Positions 29,679-40,156 are shown, numbered from the stretch's first letter. The stretch: DNA of 64,000 nucleotides from Pseudomonas marincola (GCF_900116605.1 NZ_FPBC01000003.1:62001-126000); one strand, 5' to 3'. Notes: generated from the sequence alone by a model not told the origin. Program-made: numbers and translations.

Positions 29679-30374
29679 CTATTCCCAGCTATCCAATAGC
29701 GCTGGCAGCTCTGCCAGACTATGCACTTCACCGTCTGCAGCTGTTTCGCCCTCCCAGATTCGCCCTTGCGGGTTGAACCAGATCGCACGCAGGCCAGCGG
29801 CCTTGGCGCCGCCGATATCATCGCTTTGATGATCGCCGATATGCACCGCATGCTCTGCCGCAACTCCAGCCAGGCGTAACGCCTCTTCAAACGGCTTGGG
29901 GTCGGGTTTGCCCACGCCAAGATCTTCCGCGCACAGGGCAAACTGGAAATAGTCGGCCAGTCCCAGCCTGCGCACATCCGCGTTGCCGTTGGTGATCACG
30001 CCGAGCTTGTAACGACTCGCCAGCGCTTCCAGCGTTGGATGCACCTCGGCGAACAGCTCGACCTGATGACGCGCCGCGAGAAACACCTGAAAACCGGTTT
30101 CAGCCAGGGCCTTAGCCTCGCTTGCAGGGTAGCCAGCACCGCACAGCGCATTCAGCAGAATTCGCCGACGCAGCTCGCTGAGCCGATGCTTCAGGCCAGG
30201 CTCCGCTTCCAGCAGGCGATTGCGGATGGCCCACAAGTGCTCGACCGGCACCGCGCCAAGTTTCGGCGCATACATCACCAGCCAGTTACGCAGCGCCGTT
30301 TCGGCGTCCTGCATCACCGGAGTAACGTCCCACAGCGTGTCGTCGAGGTCGAAGGTGATTAGCTTGATGGTCAT
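29679..30374 (-). CDS. HAD-superfamily hydrolase
   Basis: The 231-residue phosphatase has HAD motif [11 protein letters not shown] at residues 8-17, motif II in GVITNGNAD, motif III lysine in [11 protein letters not shown] and motif IV in [17 protein letters not shown]. It is a YjjG/YigB-type cytosolic phosphatase of unknown substrate. Its start overlaps the xerC stop by four bases (ATGA), so it is translationally coupled as the last gene of the lysine/XerC operon. Confidence 0.93.
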   Translation of the reverse strand: MTIKLITFDLDDTLWDVTPVMQDAETALRNWLVMYAPKLGAVPVEHLWAIRNRLLEAEPGLKHRLSELRRRILLNALCGAGYPASEAKALAETGFQVFLAARHQVELFAEVHPTLEALASRYKLGVITNGNADVRRLGLADYFQFALCAEDLGVGKPDPKPFEEALRLAGVAAEHAVHIGDHQSDDIGGAKAAGLRAIWFNPQGRIWEGETAADGEVHSLAELPALLDSWE

Positions 30375-31267
30375 TCAGAGGTGCCTTTACGTTTTGCTCG
30401 CGGATGGGCCTGATCGTAGACCGTGGCCAAATGCTGAAAGTCGAGATGGGTGTAGATCTGGGTCGTGGCGATATCAGCATGGCCCAGTAACTCCTGAACC
30501 GCGCGCAGATCTTGCGACGACTCGAGAATGTGGCTGGCAAAGGAGTGACGCAGCATGTGCGGATGAACATGCTGGCCCAGCTCGCGCACGCCGGCTTCAC
30601 GGACCCGCAATTGCACCGCGCGAGCGCCAATGCGTTTGCCTTTTTGGCTGACAAACACCGCGCCGTCCGCAGGATTGCTCAGTACGCGCACGGCCAGCCA
30701 GTTTTCCAGCGCCTTGCGGGCCATGCGCCCAACTGGCAGTTCACGGGTCTTGTTGCCCTTACCGATCACGCGCACCAAACCTGCCGGCAGATCGAGGCCG
30801 TCGAGATTGAGGCTGACCAACTCGGAGAGGCGCAAACCAGATGAATAGAACAGCTCAAGCATGGCCTGATCGCGCAGGGCGATGAAGTCGTCCTCCACGG
30901 CGCCGTCGAGCAATTGCGAGGTGCGATCGGCGTCCAGCGTCTTCGGCAGCCGGCGTTCGCCCTTGGGCGGCATCAGGCCGTTAGCCGGGTCGTGGTGGCA
31001 GTAACCCAGACGATTGAGGTATTTGTACAGGCCGCGTGTGGCCGAGAGCAGGCGCGCCAGACTGCGGCCCGATTGACCTTGTTTGTGCAGATGGGCGATC
31101 AGGCGCCGCAGGCGGGCTATATCGAGGCCGCTCCAGTCGCTGATCGCTTCGCGCTCGGCAAACTCACGCAGCTTGATCAGGTCGCGGCGGTAGCCATCCA
31201 GCGTGTGGCTGGAAACCTGGCGCTCACTGCGCAAGTGCTCAAGGTAGGCGTCCAGCTGGGTTTGCAT
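30371..31267 (-). CDS. xerC: Tyrosine recombinase XerC
   Basis: The 298-residue recombinase has an N-terminal SAM-like core-binding domain (about 1-90) and a C-terminal catalytic domain. Active-site elements are Arg in [12 protein letters not shown], Lys in [23 protein letters not shown], His in [15 protein letters not shown] and the nucleophile Tyr in the same segment. With XerD it resolves chromosome dimers at dif. Position after dapF-DUF484 and before a HAD gene is conserved in Pseudomonas, where it is also called sss. Confidence 0.95.
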   Translation of the reverse strand: MQTQLDAYLEHLRSERQVSSHTLDGYRRDLIKLREFAEREAISDWSGLDIARLRRLIAHLHKQGQSGRSLARLLSATRGLYKYLNRLGYCHHDPANGLMPPKGERRLPKTLDADRTSQLLDGAVEDDFIALRDQAMLELFYSSGLRLSELVSLNLDGLDLPAGLVRVIGKGNKTRELPVGRMARKALENWLAVRVLSNPADGAVFVSQKGKRIGARAVQLRVREAGVRELGQHVHPHMLRHSFASHILESSQDLRAVQELLGHADIATTQIYTHLDFQHLATVYDQAHPRAKRKGTSE

Positions 31268-31305
31268 GATGGCTCCCGGAGGGCGTCGATTGCTGGCGTG
31301 GCCTC

Positions 31306-32004
31306 TTAACGCACCGATCGCAGCGGCGTGGCCAGGCGCGGTAAAACCCGTGCCAGCACCTCGGCGATATAACTCAGAAACAGCGTGCCGACCGAACTCT
31401 TGTAGTGCTGTGGATCAGCGCTGCCGATTGCCAAAACGCCATGCTGGCCCTGATGGGAAATGGTCGCGACGGCGGCTGAGCCGACATCGGTCGCAGCGGT
31501 TTTACCAAACAGAAATGCCAGCTCGTGTTCGCGCAGGGCGCCAGAGATGGTTTTGCCGCTGGTCATCAGGCCGCCAATGGCTTGCTGGGCTTCGCTGATG
31601 GCCATCGAGCGCCCGACCGGCAGAGTTGTTTCGCTGAACAGGATAAGGCTGACGAAGGGCACCTGAAACTCGTTGCGCAGGCTGTCTTCAACCGCGATGA
31701 CCACTTCTTCAAGGCTGGCAGCATCGAGAATATCGAGGGTCAGGCGGCGGGTTTTCTCGAACAGACGATCATTGTCGCGCGCCACGTCCATCAGCTGAGA
31801 CAGGCGATGACGCATCTCGATGTTGCGCTCGCGGAGCAGTTTCACCTGCCGTTCAACCAGTGAAATAGTGTCGCCGCGCTGGTGCGGAATGCGCAGCTCG
31901 GGGATCAGCTCATCGTGGTCGATGAAGAACTCCGGGTGCAGGCGCAGGTAAGCGGCTACTGTTTCCGAGTCGAGTGGCTTGGGTGAATCCTGCTGGTCTG
32001 TCAT
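31306..32004 (-). CDS. DUF484 family protein (GAF-like)
   Basis: The 232-residue protein starts [20 protein letters not shown], has a coiled-coil segment at about 55-90 and a GAF-like C-terminal half ([17 protein letters not shown]). DUF484 is regularly found between dapF and xerC, but its function is not established. ATG 32004 overlaps the dapF stop in an ATGA junction, so the upstream in-frame extension to 32208 is rejected. Confidence 0.92.
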   Translation of the reverse strand: MTDQQDSPKPLDSETVAAYLRLHPEFFIDHDELIPELRIPHQRGDTISLVERQVKLLRERNIEMRHRLSQLMDVARDNDRLFEKTRRLTLDILDAASLEEVVIAVEDSLRNEFQVPFVSLILFSETTLPVGRSMAISEAQQAIGGLMTSGKTISGALREHELAFLFGKTAATDVGSAAVATISHQGQHGVLAIGSADPQHYKSSVGTLFLSYIAEVLARVLPRLATPLRSVR

Positions 32005-32831
32005 AAGCGAACCTGTCCTTCGTAGACGCGTACAGCCGGGCCGGTCATCATGACCGATTGGCCGGGGCCTGCCCATTCGATTGTGAGTTTGCCGCCTGGC
32101 AATTCCAGTTGCACGGGTGAGTCCATCCAGCCCTGGCTGATCGCCGCGACTGCTGCCGCGCACGCGCCAGTGCCGCACGCCTGGGTTTCCCCGGCGCCAC
32201 GTTCCCACACGCGCAACTTGCCAAACTGGCGGTCAATCACCTGCAAAAAGCCGACATTGACTCGCTGCGGGAAGCGCGGATGATGTTCGATTTTCGGGCC
32301 GAGGCTGTGCACCGGCGCGTTGCCGACGTTATCCACGCGCAACACCGCATGCGGGTTGCCCATCGACACGGCCGCCAACTCGACGCACTGCTCGTCAACC
32401 TGCACCTGATAACTCAGCGCCTGTGCCTCGGCCTGGAACGGGATCTGCTCCGGGATCAGGCGGGGCGGGCCCATGTCGACCGTGATCTGGCCGTCATTGC
32501 GCACGTTAAGCTCGATGATGCCGCCTTTGGTTTCAACCCGGATGGTGCGCTTGGTGGTCAGGCGCTTGTCCAGTACAAAGCGGGCGAAGCAGCGCGCACC
32601 GTTGCCGCATTGTTCGACTTCAGTGCCGTCGGAGTTGAAAATCCGGTAGCGGAAGTCGACATCGGGGTTGCTCGGCGGCTCCACGATCAACAGCTGATCG
32701 AAGCCGACGCCCGTGTAGCGGTCGCCCCACTGCTTGGCATTCTTGGGTTGGATATGCGCGTGTTGGCTGACCAGGTCGAGGACCATGAAGTCATTGCCCA
32801 GCCCGTGCATTTTGGTAAAACGCAGAAGCAT
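32001..32831 (-). CDS. dapF: Diaminopimelate epimerase
   Basis: The 276-residue protein has both catalytic cysteines: Cys75 in [13 protein letters not shown] and a second in [15 protein letters not shown]. It converts LL-diaminopimelate to the meso form for peptidoglycan and lysine synthesis. The start gives the family-typical [16 protein letters not shown]. It follows lysA by five bases and overlaps DUF484 by four, fitting one operon. Confidence 0.96.
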   Translation of the reverse strand: MLLRFTKMHGLGNDFMVLDLVSQHAHIQPKNAKQWGDRYTGVGFDQLLIVEPPSNPDVDFRYRIFNSDGTEVEQCGNGARCFARFVLDKRLTTKRTIRVETKGGIIELNVRNDGQITVDMGPPRLIPEQIPFQAEAQALSYQVQVDEQCVELAAVSMGNPHAVLRVDNVGNAPVHSLGPKIEHHPRFPQRVNVGFLQVIDRQFGKLRVWERGAGETQACGTGACAAAVAAISQGWMDSPVQLELPGGKLTIEWAGPGQSVMMTGPAVRVYEGQVRL

Positions 32832-32836
32832 CGCGG

Positions 32837-34084
32837 TTACTCCGGCAGCCGGCTTTCGCCCGCATAGAGTTCGCTGTAAGTCTCGCGGCTGCGTACTTCC
32901 GTGGCGCGGTTGTGGTCCACCATCACTTCGGCCGCACGGCCGCGCGTGTTGTAGTTGGAACTCATCACAAAACCGTAGGCACCGGCCGAGCAAACAGCCA
33001 GTAGATCACCTTCGGCCAACGCCAGCTCTCGGTCTTTGGCAAGGAAGTCGCCAGTCTCGCAAATCGGCCCGACAATGTCGTACTGCTGGGTTGCCGCGTC
33101 ACGTGGCTTGATGGCTTTGACGTCCATCCAGGCCTGATACAGCGCCGGACGGATCAGGTCGTTCATGGCCGCATCGACGATGGCGAAATTCTTGTGTTCG
33201 GTGTGCTTGAGGTATTCAACCTGGGTCAGCAGAACGCCGGCGTTGGCGACGATGGAGCGACCCGGCTCGAACACCAGTGCCACGTCACGGCCTGCCAGAC
33301 GCTCGCGTACCGCTTTGATGTAGTCACCGGCCAGTGGCGGCTCTTCATCGCGGTACTGCACGCCCAAGCCGCCACCCAGATCCAGATGCTTGATCTGGAT
33401 GCCGTTTTCGGCAAGGCGGTCGACCAGAACCAGCAGGCGGTCCAGCGCATCGAGGAACGGCGGCAGCGTGGTCAGCTGCGAGCCAATGTGGCAATCGACG
33501 CCGATAATCTGCAGGTTCTCAAGCTCGGCTGCACGGGCATAAACCGCTTCGGCTTCGCTGATGGCGATACCAAACTTGTTCTCTTTGAGACCGGTCGAAA
33601 TATACGGGTGAGTGCCCGCGTCGACGTCCGGGTTGACCCGCAGCGAAACCGGAGCCTTGACCTTCATCTCGGCCGCTACTTCCTGCAGGCGCTCAAGCTC
33701 GTCGCGTGATTCGACGTTGAAGCAATGCACGCCAACACTCAGCGCACGGCGCATGTCGTCGCGGGTTTTACCCACACCGGAAAACACGATCTTGTCCGGC
33801 GTGCCGCCAGCGGCCAGTACACGCTCAAGCTCACCGCGCGAGACAATATCGAAACCCGAACCGAGGCGCGCCAGAACATTCAGCACCGCGAGGTTGGAGT
33901 TGGCCTTGACCGCAAAACACACCAGATGCGGCATGCCCTGCAACGCGTCGGCGTAAGCGTTGTATTGCGCTTCAATGTGCGCACGCGAGTAAACATACGT
34001 CGGCGTACCAAAGCGTTCGGCAATGGCGGACAACGCCACGCCTTCCGCGAACAGTTCACCGTCGCGGTAGTTGAAAACGTTCAT
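32837..34084 (-). CDS. lysA: Diaminopimelate decarboxylase
   Basis: The 415-residue fold-type III PLP enzyme has the PLP lysine in [13 protein letters not shown] (near residue 60), the glycine-rich [11 protein letters not shown] and [12 protein letters not shown] with a catalytic cysteine. It converts meso-diaminopimelate to L-lysine. It lies directly downstream of the lptM lipoprotein gene and upstream of dapF, pairing the last two steps of the pathway. Confidence 0.96.
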   Translation of the reverse strand: MNVFNYRDGELFAEGVALSAIAERFGTPTYVYSRAHIEAQYNAYADALQGMPHLVCFAVKANSNLAVLNVLARLGSGFDIVSRGELERVLAAGGTPDKIVFSGVGKTRDDMRRALSVGVHCFNVESRDELERLQEVAAEMKVKAPVSLRVNPDVDAGTHPYISTGLKENKFGIAISEAEAVYARAAELENLQIIGVDCHIGSQLTTLPPFLDALDRLLVLVDRLAENGIQIKHLDLGGGLGVQYRDEEPPLAGDYIKAVRERLAGRDVALVFEPGRSIVANAGVLLTQVEYLKHTEHKNFAIVDAAMNDLIRPALYQAWMDVKAIKPRDAATQQYDIVGPICETGDFLAKDRELALAEGDLLAVCSAGAYGFVMSSNYNTRGRAAEVMVDHNRATEVRSRETYSELYAGESRLPE

Positions 34085-34093
34085 ATTCCGTCC

Positions 34094-34219
34094 CTATTCG
34101 GTCTGCGCTGCGTCGGCTTGGCTGTCATCCGGCAAATACAGGGGGCCTTTCTGGCCACAGCCTGAGAGCAGGGAAGTGACGGCGACGAGCGCGATAAAGG
34201 CGGTAAGCAGTCGCTTCAT
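34094..34219 (-). CDS. lptM: Small lipoprotein of the LptM (YifL/LppL) family
   Basis: The 41-residue precursor has a signal peptide with lipobox LLSGC, then GQKGPLYLPDD, the signature of the LptM/YifL family. In E. coli LptM assists oxidative maturation of the LPS translocon subunit LptD. The Pseudomonas gene at this place before lysA has been named lppL. The mature part is only about 22 residues. It is probably the first gene of the lysA-dapF operon. Confidence 0.88.
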   Translation of the reverse strand: MKRLLTAFIALVAVTSLLSGCGQKGPLYLPDDSQADAAQTE

Positions 34220-34609
34220 GGGGAAATCCTTGTAATAAATCACTATTGCGCCCGAGTATACCGACCCCCTGCCAGCTTGCCTATGCGCTGGGGTTTCCGT
34301 CTGGCGGGGCTTTGCTGCACGGGTAAATGCTTGGGCCATAGGCGCCGGTGAGCTGGGCGGGCGAGTCACCGTAACCTGTATGGGGCTGTTTAGCTGTGAT
34401 GGTTTTTTGCACAATAGGCGCAGCCCGCCCGGGCTTTGGCGTCTGAAATGCGCTTTTGCGGCTGGGTGGCGGGATCATCAGGCACAATAAAGCGTGCGCC
34501 AAGGGTGCCGCGCAAGCCTTGCTCGGCTATGCTGCGAGCCAATTCAGGTGGTGCTGGCCAATTGTCAGCGTGGCAAATTATCGTTTTTGTAGAACAGAGG
34601 TAGTGCGCA
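34220..34609. other. Divergent lptM/cyaY intergenic region
   Basis: These 390 bases lie between divergent lptM-lysA and cyaY and should hold both promoters. I see no convincing hairpin or consensus promoter. Weak short frames, including a 73-codon minus-strand frame at 34281-34502, lack ribosome sites and recognisable similarity, so I leave them uncalled. Confidence 0.5.
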
Positions 34610-34942
34610 ATGAGTTTGACCGAAGCCCGCTTTCACGATTTGGTGGATGCCGCACAGCAAGCGGTAGAAGACATTTTCGATGACAGCGATCTGGATATAG
34701 ATCTGGAAAATTCGGCGGGCGTACTCACTGTACGTTTCGAGAACGGCACACAATTGATCCTCAGCCGTCAGGAAGCGATCCGCCAGTTGTGGGTTGCTGC
34801 GCGTTCGGGTGGTTTCCACTTCGATTACGATCAGGACTCCGACCGCTGGATCTGCGACAGCAGCGATGAGCTGTTGGGCGAAATGCTGGTGCGCATTACT
34901 CAGGAGCAGTCCGGCGCCGATCTGGAGTTCGATGAACTCTGA
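34610..34942 (+). CDS. cyaY: Iron-sulfur assembly protein CyaY (frataxin)
   Basis: The 110-residue protein has the acidic first helix (EDIFDDSDLDIDLEN) that binds iron, the conserved RQEAIRQLWVAARSGGFHFDY segment and a C-terminal helix (LGEMLVRITQEQSGADL). It modulates cysteine desulfurase activity in Fe-S cluster synthesis. It is adjacent to rnk and cyaA as in other Pseudomonas, and is followed by a hairpin terminator. Confidence 0.95.
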   Translation: MSLTEARFHDLVDAAQQAVEDIFDDSDLDIDLENSAGVLTVRFENGTQLILSRQEAIRQLWVAARSGGFHFDYDQDSDRWICDSSDELLGEMLVRITQEQSGADLEFDEL

Positions 34943-35080
34943 TTCTCCAGCAGGCCTGTTCGTGGCTGCGGCCTAACCTGCGATAGCCTGGGGCAATTAT
35001 GCCCGATAAGGCACCGGCATCATGACCGCACGGTCTTGTTTATTTAAATGGCTGTGATACGGTCAGGCTGCGTGTTTATC

Positions 35081-35112
35081 AAACCCCGTCTCTGAGGCGG
35101 GGTTTTGCTTTT
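35081..35112 (+). terminator. Terminator between cyaY and rnk
   Basis: An eight-bp perfect stem AAACCCCG / CGGGGTTT with a nine-base loop is followed by a T-rich tract to 35114, well before the rnk start at 35159. Confidence 0.88.
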
Positions 35113-35158
35113 TTCAGGATTAAATTTTCGCAAGTCAATCAGGAGAGCTGCCTTCATC

Positions 35159-35569
35159 ATGAGTAACACCACACCGTCGATCACGATTACCCGCCTCGAC
35201 ATGCAGCGCCTTGAGCGCCTGCTCGACAGCCTTGAAGATTTTGGTCCGGGCGCAGAAGCCTTGCAGGATGAACTGGACCGCGCCGAAGTCGTGGGTCCGG
35301 ATGAAGTGCCAGCGGGTGTGGTCACCATGAACTCGCGCGTGCATTGCCGCGAAGAAGTCAGCGGCAAGGACTATCACCTCACGCTGGTTTATCCACAGGA
35401 TGCGGGCGGCGAAGGCAAGGTTTCTATTCTTGCGCCGGTGGGCAGCGCCTTGCTGGGCCTCACTGTGGGCCAGCAGATTGACTGGACTTCGCCGACAGGC
35501 AAAGTGCTCAAACTGACCCTGCTCGAAGTCGAATATCAGCCAGAAGCGGCGGGCGATATCGGCGTCTGA
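35159..35569 (+). CDS. rnk: Regulator of nucleoside diphosphate kinase
   Basis: The 136-residue protein has an Rnk N-terminal helical segment (LERLLDSLEDFGPGAEALQ) and a GreA/GreB-like C-terminal FKBP-type domain (ILAPVGSALLGLTVGQQIDW). Rnk binds RNA polymerase at the secondary channel and was first linked to NDK and alginate control. ATG 35159 matches the family start, after an AGGAG; the 18-codon extension to 35105 runs into the terminator. It converges on cyaA. Confidence 0.94.
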   Translation: MSNTTPSITITRLDMQRLERLLDSLEDFGPGAEALQDELDRAEVVGPDEVPAGVVTMNSRVHCREEVSGKDYHLTLVYPQDAGGEGKVSILAPVGSALLGLTVGQQIDWTSPTGKVLKLTLLEVEYQPEAAGDIGV

Positions 35570-35577
35570 TTCCCTCG

Positions 35578-38454
35578 CTAACGGGGCTGGGCGTTGAGTT
35601 TGGGGCTGCTTAGCGCCTTGTTCAGCGCCAACTCCAGTGTGGTTTTGTAACGCAGCGCCTGCACCGTCTGCATCGGTTTTTGCTGGTCTACAGCCGTGTA
35701 GTCGATATCGCTGATGTAGCACGGATAGTTTTCGTCAGCTTTGCGTTGTGCGAGTATCTCGCGGGCCACGGCGACGAACAGACCTTCGGCGTATTCCAGC
35801 GCCGAGAATTCGCGGTGATTGCAATACAACGTCACCTGCAAACGCTTGCCAGCGCCTGGCTCGATAATCGCCTGAATATCGTAAAACGGATCACTCACGG
35901 TCGAGCGTTGCAGCTCGATGCGCTGCACGCCTGTGACCATGCCATTGTTGTTGCAGAGCAATTGGTAATACACCACCTCAAGTTCATCCGGCGACGTTGA
36001 CGGGTCGAGCTGGCCGCGCGCGCTGCGCCGGAACAGCAGCGATTGCAGCAGACGATCCAGCGGGATCAACAGGTGTTGCTCGCTTTGCAGCGGGCAGCGC
36101 TGGCGCCACAAGGCATTGTGCTCGTCGAGCACGCTGATCTCGGCTTCCTGAGTTTGCGTAAACAGGCGGTAGAACACCTGAATACAATCAGTGCGGGCAC
36201 TGCCGAGAATCAGTCTGAGATCGTCGCGGGGCAGGGCATTGCTGTCCAGCCGCAAATCGACAAATTGGCTTTGTGGCTGGCCTAGGTAATCCACCAGTGC
36301 CGCGCGGTTTTTCAGCGCTACATGGCGCACTTGCCTGGGGACCAACTCGAGCACGTGATACTGATGCTGGATCTGCAACAGAAAGCGACTCGGCCTTGCC
36401 GCGCGATAGTGTTTCTGGCTTTCGATAAACAGGCTTTCAACGCGTTTGGTAATGGTATTGGCGCGGTTGCGGCAGAAGCATTTCACGCTCAGCGCAGGCA
36501 GCTCTGCATTCACCGGTAGCGTATCAAGGTGATCGCGCAAGCAGTCGAGGAGTGCATTGGGCCCCTGATAATGTTTGACCTGCACCTCGTTCCAGCTGTT
36601 GAGCGTGACGCGGTCTATGCACTGCACCAGATTGTCCTGCGCGCCCGAGTAATTCAGTGCATCGGTCTGGTCGGTGGCCAGATGAACATTCAATTGGCTG
36701 TGCTGTTTCAGCGGGTCTATGCCGACATTCACCAGCAACAACACTGAGCGCGGGATGCTGCTGCGCAGGAGTTCGTCTTCCGTGGCGGTGGCCAGCGGCA
36801 GTTTGATGGTCTGTTGCAGGCTGTCGAGCAGATTGGCCAGCTCGAACTCGCTCAGGTCGCTGCTGCCCGGATGCAATGACAAGTGCGTGCCGCTGTCGAT
36901 AACCCCGTTACGATGGCACCAGGTAAGCAGCGCGATCAGGTTGCTGGTGCGTTTTAACGGCGCAAAATTGCTGATCTCGCTGGCCACCAGATTGCCGCTG
37001 TAAAGTGCCCATTGCGTGGGCTCTGCAGTGTCTGACTGGGCATGTTGAACCAGCGTCAGTGCATCCTCGCCCAAGTCGGGCGCTATCCCCGGATTGAAGA
37101 ATTCGATCTTGCCCGGGCGCCGTTCAAAGGCGGCATACAAACGCCTGCCCAGTAGCGCTAGGTCGCGCTTGCTGGTCGAGGTGCTGATCTTCAGGTCGGC
37201 GGCGAATTTCTGCAGGAAGCGATAGCTGTAGGTCAGCTCGTTGATCAGCATGCGGCGCTCGTTACTGACCTGACGAAGTTTCCACTGGCTGCGGCTGTCG
37301 AGCAGGCGCAACTGGCGTTCATCCCACTGCCATTCCCGGCACAACTTTTCGAGGAGCACGCGTTGCCAGCTTTTCTGGCGGTTGCGCGGCGGTCGGCTGA
37401 GCATGCGGTTAACTTTCAGGTACAGGCAGCGACGCACCATCTCCAGCCGCTCGCTGCTCTGACTGGTGCTCAAATATTCTTCCAGCCGGCGATACACCAC
37501 CAGATATGGATCGAGTTCATTGAGGTCGAGTTGGTTGGCGTACACCGCGCGCTTGAAGCGCGAGGCCAGGCACTCGACCTGCGGATGCTCGCTGGCGTAA
37601 ACCTCGGTGAGCAGCAGTTTTAACGCGGACTTGTAAGGCGACTCGATGCCCTTGAACAACTGCCACATACCGGCACCGACGAACTCATTCGGCGGGATGT
37701 GCGCCAGATGGCCAAAGTCGATGACCTCGTCAGCAGCAACGAAGCGCTTGCTCAGCAGTTGATGGGTGTAGTCGTCATAACGGTGCTCTTCAAACGCTGG
37801 CACCAGCCACCAAAGTGGTGTGCGGCCGGCGAGCCAGATCGCCGTGCGATAGAACTCGTCGAGCAGCAGGTAATGCTGGGTCGTGCCACAGTCATCCGAG
37901 GTCAGGCGGGCATCGCGCTCGGCTTGCCGGAAACGCTGCGGGTCGACCAGAAACACATGCAGTTGCGCGCCCATGCTGATCGCCCACTGTTCGAGCAGCC
38001 GGGCTTTATTGCGCAGCTCTGCCAGCCCTTGTTCATCAATGTCCGGGGCATGGCACAGCCATACATCCATGTCGCTCTGTTCCGCTTGCGCCAGCGTGCC
38101 GAGACTGCCCATCAAAAACAGCCCGTGCAGCGCTCTGGGCGCCATTCTTGGCAGCGGTTTGTAGGTGAACGAGCGCGTTAAACGCTGCGCCTCGGCCAGC
38201 GCCTCGTTGTCTGGCTGATAGGCGCTGAGCCCGGCAGGCGTTAGTCCGCTGACATAACCGGGCAGCAAAGGATGGTTTACATCAAACAGCAGCGGCAGCA
38301 GCTTTATCACGGCCCGCTGCCTTGCCGAGAGTGGTTGCAGGGCGCGCAGCAGGCGGCCTTGATTGATGCTCATGAATCGCGCGCGCAACTGGCTCAGGAC
38401 TTTACGGTCGATACCGTCGTCTAGGTCTGGGCGGAGTTCTTGGTTGCGCGTCAT
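35578..38454 (-). CDS. cyaA: Class I adenylate cyclase
   Basis: The 958-residue protein has the class I layout: an N-terminal catalytic domain containing the nucleotidyltransferase motif GSLGTLAQAEQSDMDVWLCH (about residues 117-136), and a long C-terminal regulatory region without obvious membrane segments. It makes cAMP from ATP. Length is close to the pseudomonad enzyme (about 950). It converges on rnk with eight bases between stops. The start at 38454 gives MTRNQELRPDLDD. Confidence 0.95.
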   Translation of the reverse strand: MTRNQELRPDLDDGIDRKVLSQLRARFMSINQGRLLRALQPLSARQRAVIKLLPLLFDVNHPLLPGYVSGLTPAGLSAYQPDNEALAEAQRLTRSFTYKPLPRMAPRALHGLFLMGSLGTLAQAEQSDMDVWLCHAPDIDEQGLAELRNKARLLEQWAISMGAQLHVFLVDPQRFRQAERDARLTSDDCGTTQHYLLLDEFYRTAIWLAGRTPLWWLVPAFEEHRYDDYTHQLLSKRFVAADEVIDFGHLAHIPPNEFVGAGMWQLFKGIESPYKSALKLLLTEVYASEHPQVECLASRFKRAVYANQLDLNELDPYLVVYRRLEEYLSTSQSSERLEMVRRCLYLKVNRMLSRPPRNRQKSWQRVLLEKLCREWQWDERQLRLLDSRSQWKLRQVSNERRMLINELTYSYRFLQKFAADLKISTSTSKRDLALLGRRLYAAFERRPGKIEFFNPGIAPDLGEDALTLVQHAQSDTAEPTQWALYSGNLVASEISNFAPLKRTSNLIALLTWCHRNGVIDSGTHLSLHPGSSDLSEFELANLLDSLQQTIKLPLATATEDELLRSSIPRSVLLLVNVGIDPLKQHSQLNVHLATDQTDALNYSGAQDNLVQCIDRVTLNSWNEVQVKHYQGPNALLDCLRDHLDTLPVNAELPALSVKCFCRNRANTITKRVESLFIESQKHYRAARPSRFLLQIQHQYHVLELVPRQVRHVALKNRAALVDYLGQPQSQFVDLRLDSNALPRDDLRLILGSARTDCIQVFYRLFTQTQEAEISVLDEHNALWRQRCPLQSEQHLLIPLDRLLQSLLFRRSARGQLDPSTSPDELEVVYYQLLCNNNGMVTGVQRIELQRSTVSDPFYDIQAIIEPGAGKRLQVTLYCNHREFSALEYAEGLFVAVAREILAQRKADENYPCYISDIDYTAVDQQKPMQTVQALRYKTTLELALNKALSSPKLNAQPR

Positions 38455-38571
38455 GTTCAGGCTCGACTGCAGATGCCTGTAAGGCTCTTCGGGCGGAATA
38501 GGTCTAGACGCTATATCGCCCAGCCGCCGGATTTCTTAAGGCAATCGGCGGTTGGGCTTGGGGAGGGCGGG

Positions 38572-38817
38572 TTAAGCGGTTTCTTTGCTGGTAAGAATAA
38601 TCAACAGGGCTTGCGCGTGTTCGGCGGCATCATGGCCCAGGCCGGTCAGGTAACCGCCATCTTCGCGGCTGATCATGCCTTTTTCGTGCAGTCTTTTTGC
38701 CGCCGCCACTGCGGTGGGCGCTGCGGTTTGGTGAACCTTGATGCCTTCCTGCGTGCTGTCCATGTTGAAGAGCGACAGAATTTCCAGCTCGGCAATTAAC
38801 TCAGGGGTATAGGCCAT
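38572..38817 (-). CDS. TIGR02647-family small protein
   Basis: The 81-residue protein starts MAYTPELIAELEILSLFNMD and continues with ISREDGGYLTGLGHDAAEHAQAL, recognised from the TIGR02647 group restricted mainly to Pseudomonas and relatives. The domain resembles a winged-helix fold but DNA binding is unproven. GGAG before ATG 38817 decides the start over 38847. It lies upstream of cyaA on the same strand with a 117-base gap. Confidence 0.85.
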   Translation of the reverse strand: MAYTPELIAELEILSLFNMDSTQEGIKVHQTAAPTAVAAAKRLHEKGMISREDGGYLTGLGHDAAEHAQALLIILTSKETA

Positions 38818-39005
38818 AGGTACTCCACTTGTTGTAGTCACCGCCACTCGGGCGGCGTTCGGGATGTATATGGGTACAGACGCGGTGACGGCGCCGTACG
38901 AAACCTAGTGCTGCGGCATTGCTTGTGTGAGGAATCATTAAACAGGCGGTTTGACGTTAGCACGAACTTGCTGCTTTGCTCCATGCGCTAATGGTCAGTC
39001 TTCAT

Positions 39006-39878
39006 TCAGCGCGCATCGGGCTTGCCGTGTTTCCCTGTAGTGTAGTTAGGCGCGGGTTGGTCTGCTGCCTGAGTGTGTTGCCAATGATCAAGAATTTGCA
39101 GATAACGGCCGTCTGCACGAATGGCGCGCATGCCCCGATCAAACTGCTGGATGAGTGTGGGCGAGTGCGGATTAACCCGCGAAAAGCTCAGGTAGAGCTT
39201 GGGTCTTGCGACGATGAGCAGCGGTTTGAATTCGTCGGTCAGGTCGTTGTACTCACGGAACAGACTGTGCGCAACGGTGCGAAACGCCACCACGAAGTCG
39301 ACGCGGTTATGTTCAACCATGCGAAAGCCATGCAGATCGCGTCGCACAAAGACTCGCTTGAAGCGGGTGTCGCTGTCGAACCCGGTGCCGTACTCGTAGC
39401 CGCTGGTGACGGCTATCGAGTGGCCGGCCAACTGCGTCGGGGTAATCGAGGCGAGCGGGTAATCCTTGCGTGCCCACAGCACAATGTCATCGCTGAACAA
39501 GGGCTCTTCAGGCAGCAGATATTGGGCGCGGGTACTGGCAGTGGGCGTGGTGTTGAAACAGCCGGCCAGCACACCCTTGAGGCTAAGCTGCATGCAACGC
39601 GTGTAGGGGTAGGATTGCAATTCGATCTGCGCGCCGCCGGCGGCAAAGGCGGCGCGGACAATATCAACCGACATGCCCTGAATATGCTCATCGCGTAGCG
39701 CGCTGAACGGATACCAGTCGTCTTCGGCGCCGATTCTGATGCGCTCATCGGCGGCCACGTAACTCCCTGAACTCAACAGCAGCAATGCGCTCAGCAAGCT
39801 CATACCCAGAAATGAGGTTAGTGAGGTGCTTTGCCTATCACGGCTGCGGCCGCCGACATGATTCAGGGGTTTTATCAA
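39006..39878 (-). CDS. Periplasmic substrate-binding protein (transporter-type)
   Basis: The 290-residue protein has an N-terminal signal peptide ending near YVAADERI and a SBP_bac_3-type fold with GAEDDWYPFSALRDE and GMSVDIVRAAFAAGG. It likely binds an amino acid or similar solute, but no permease or ATPase gene is adjacent, so it may be an orphan or a sensory protein. The start is TTG 39878, overlapping the previous stop in a TTGA junction; ATG 39803 would still leave a usable signal peptide. The start is uncertain. Confidence 0.75.
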   Translation of the reverse strand: MIKPLNHVGGRSRDRQSTSLTSFLGMSLLSALLLLSSGSYVAADERIRIGAEDDWYPFSALRDEHIQGMSVDIVRAAFAAGGAQIELQSYPYTRCMQLSLKGVLAGCFNTTPTASTRAQYLLPEEPLFSDDIVLWARKDYPLASITPTQLAGHSIAVTSGYEYGTGFDSDTRFKRVFVRRDLHGFRMVEHNRVDFVVAFRTVAHSLFREYNDLTDEFKPLLIVARPKLYLSFSRVNPHSPTLIQQFDRGMRAIRADGRYLQILDHWQHTQAADQPAPNYTTGKHGKPDAR

Positions 39879-40156
39879 TTGCTCTCATCGTCCTCCGGCA
39901 ACTGCGGCAGGGCACGCAAAAGCTGCTCGTAACGTGCGCTGTCAAAGGGGCGATCTTCAGCAAACATGCGGTTGACTTCATTGGCCAGAACCATGGCCAT
40001 CATCTCCACGCTGTCTGCACGCTCATAACCCACCAGCGTCAGTTTATTCAGAGTGGCCTGAGCGGCTGCTGGTTCCCCGGCTTCCAGTTGATTTTCGATG
40101 GCTTCGATCAGTTTGTCAGCGGCAAACGATTCATCATCATTGTCTATTTCGCTCAT
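39875..40156 (-). CDS. Conserved hypothetical protein, 93 aa
   Basis: The protein is acidic and predicted helical: DDESFAADKLIEAIENQLEAG, AQATLNKLTLVGYERADSV, then RYEQLLRALPQLPEDDESN. I recall no family name. It overlaps the start of the binding-protein gene by four bases, which suggests coupling. It lacks a signal peptide or cysteines, so it is probably cytoplasmic. Confidence 0.7.
   Translation of the reverse strand: MSEIDNDDESFAADKLIEAIENQLEAGEPAAAQATLNKLTLVGYERADSVEMMAMVLANEVNRMFAEDRPFDSARYEQLLRALPQLPEDDESN

Noticed and set aside
30371..31267. A tyrosine recombinase, considered as an integrase of a mobile element
   Set aside because: Its place between DUF484 and a HAD gene in the lysA-dapF operon, and its length, show it is the housekeeping XerC; no att-like repeats or cargo genes are present.
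34281..34502. 73-codon minus-strand frame between lptM and cyaY
   Set aside because: No ribosome site and Pro-rich random composition; not supported as a gene.
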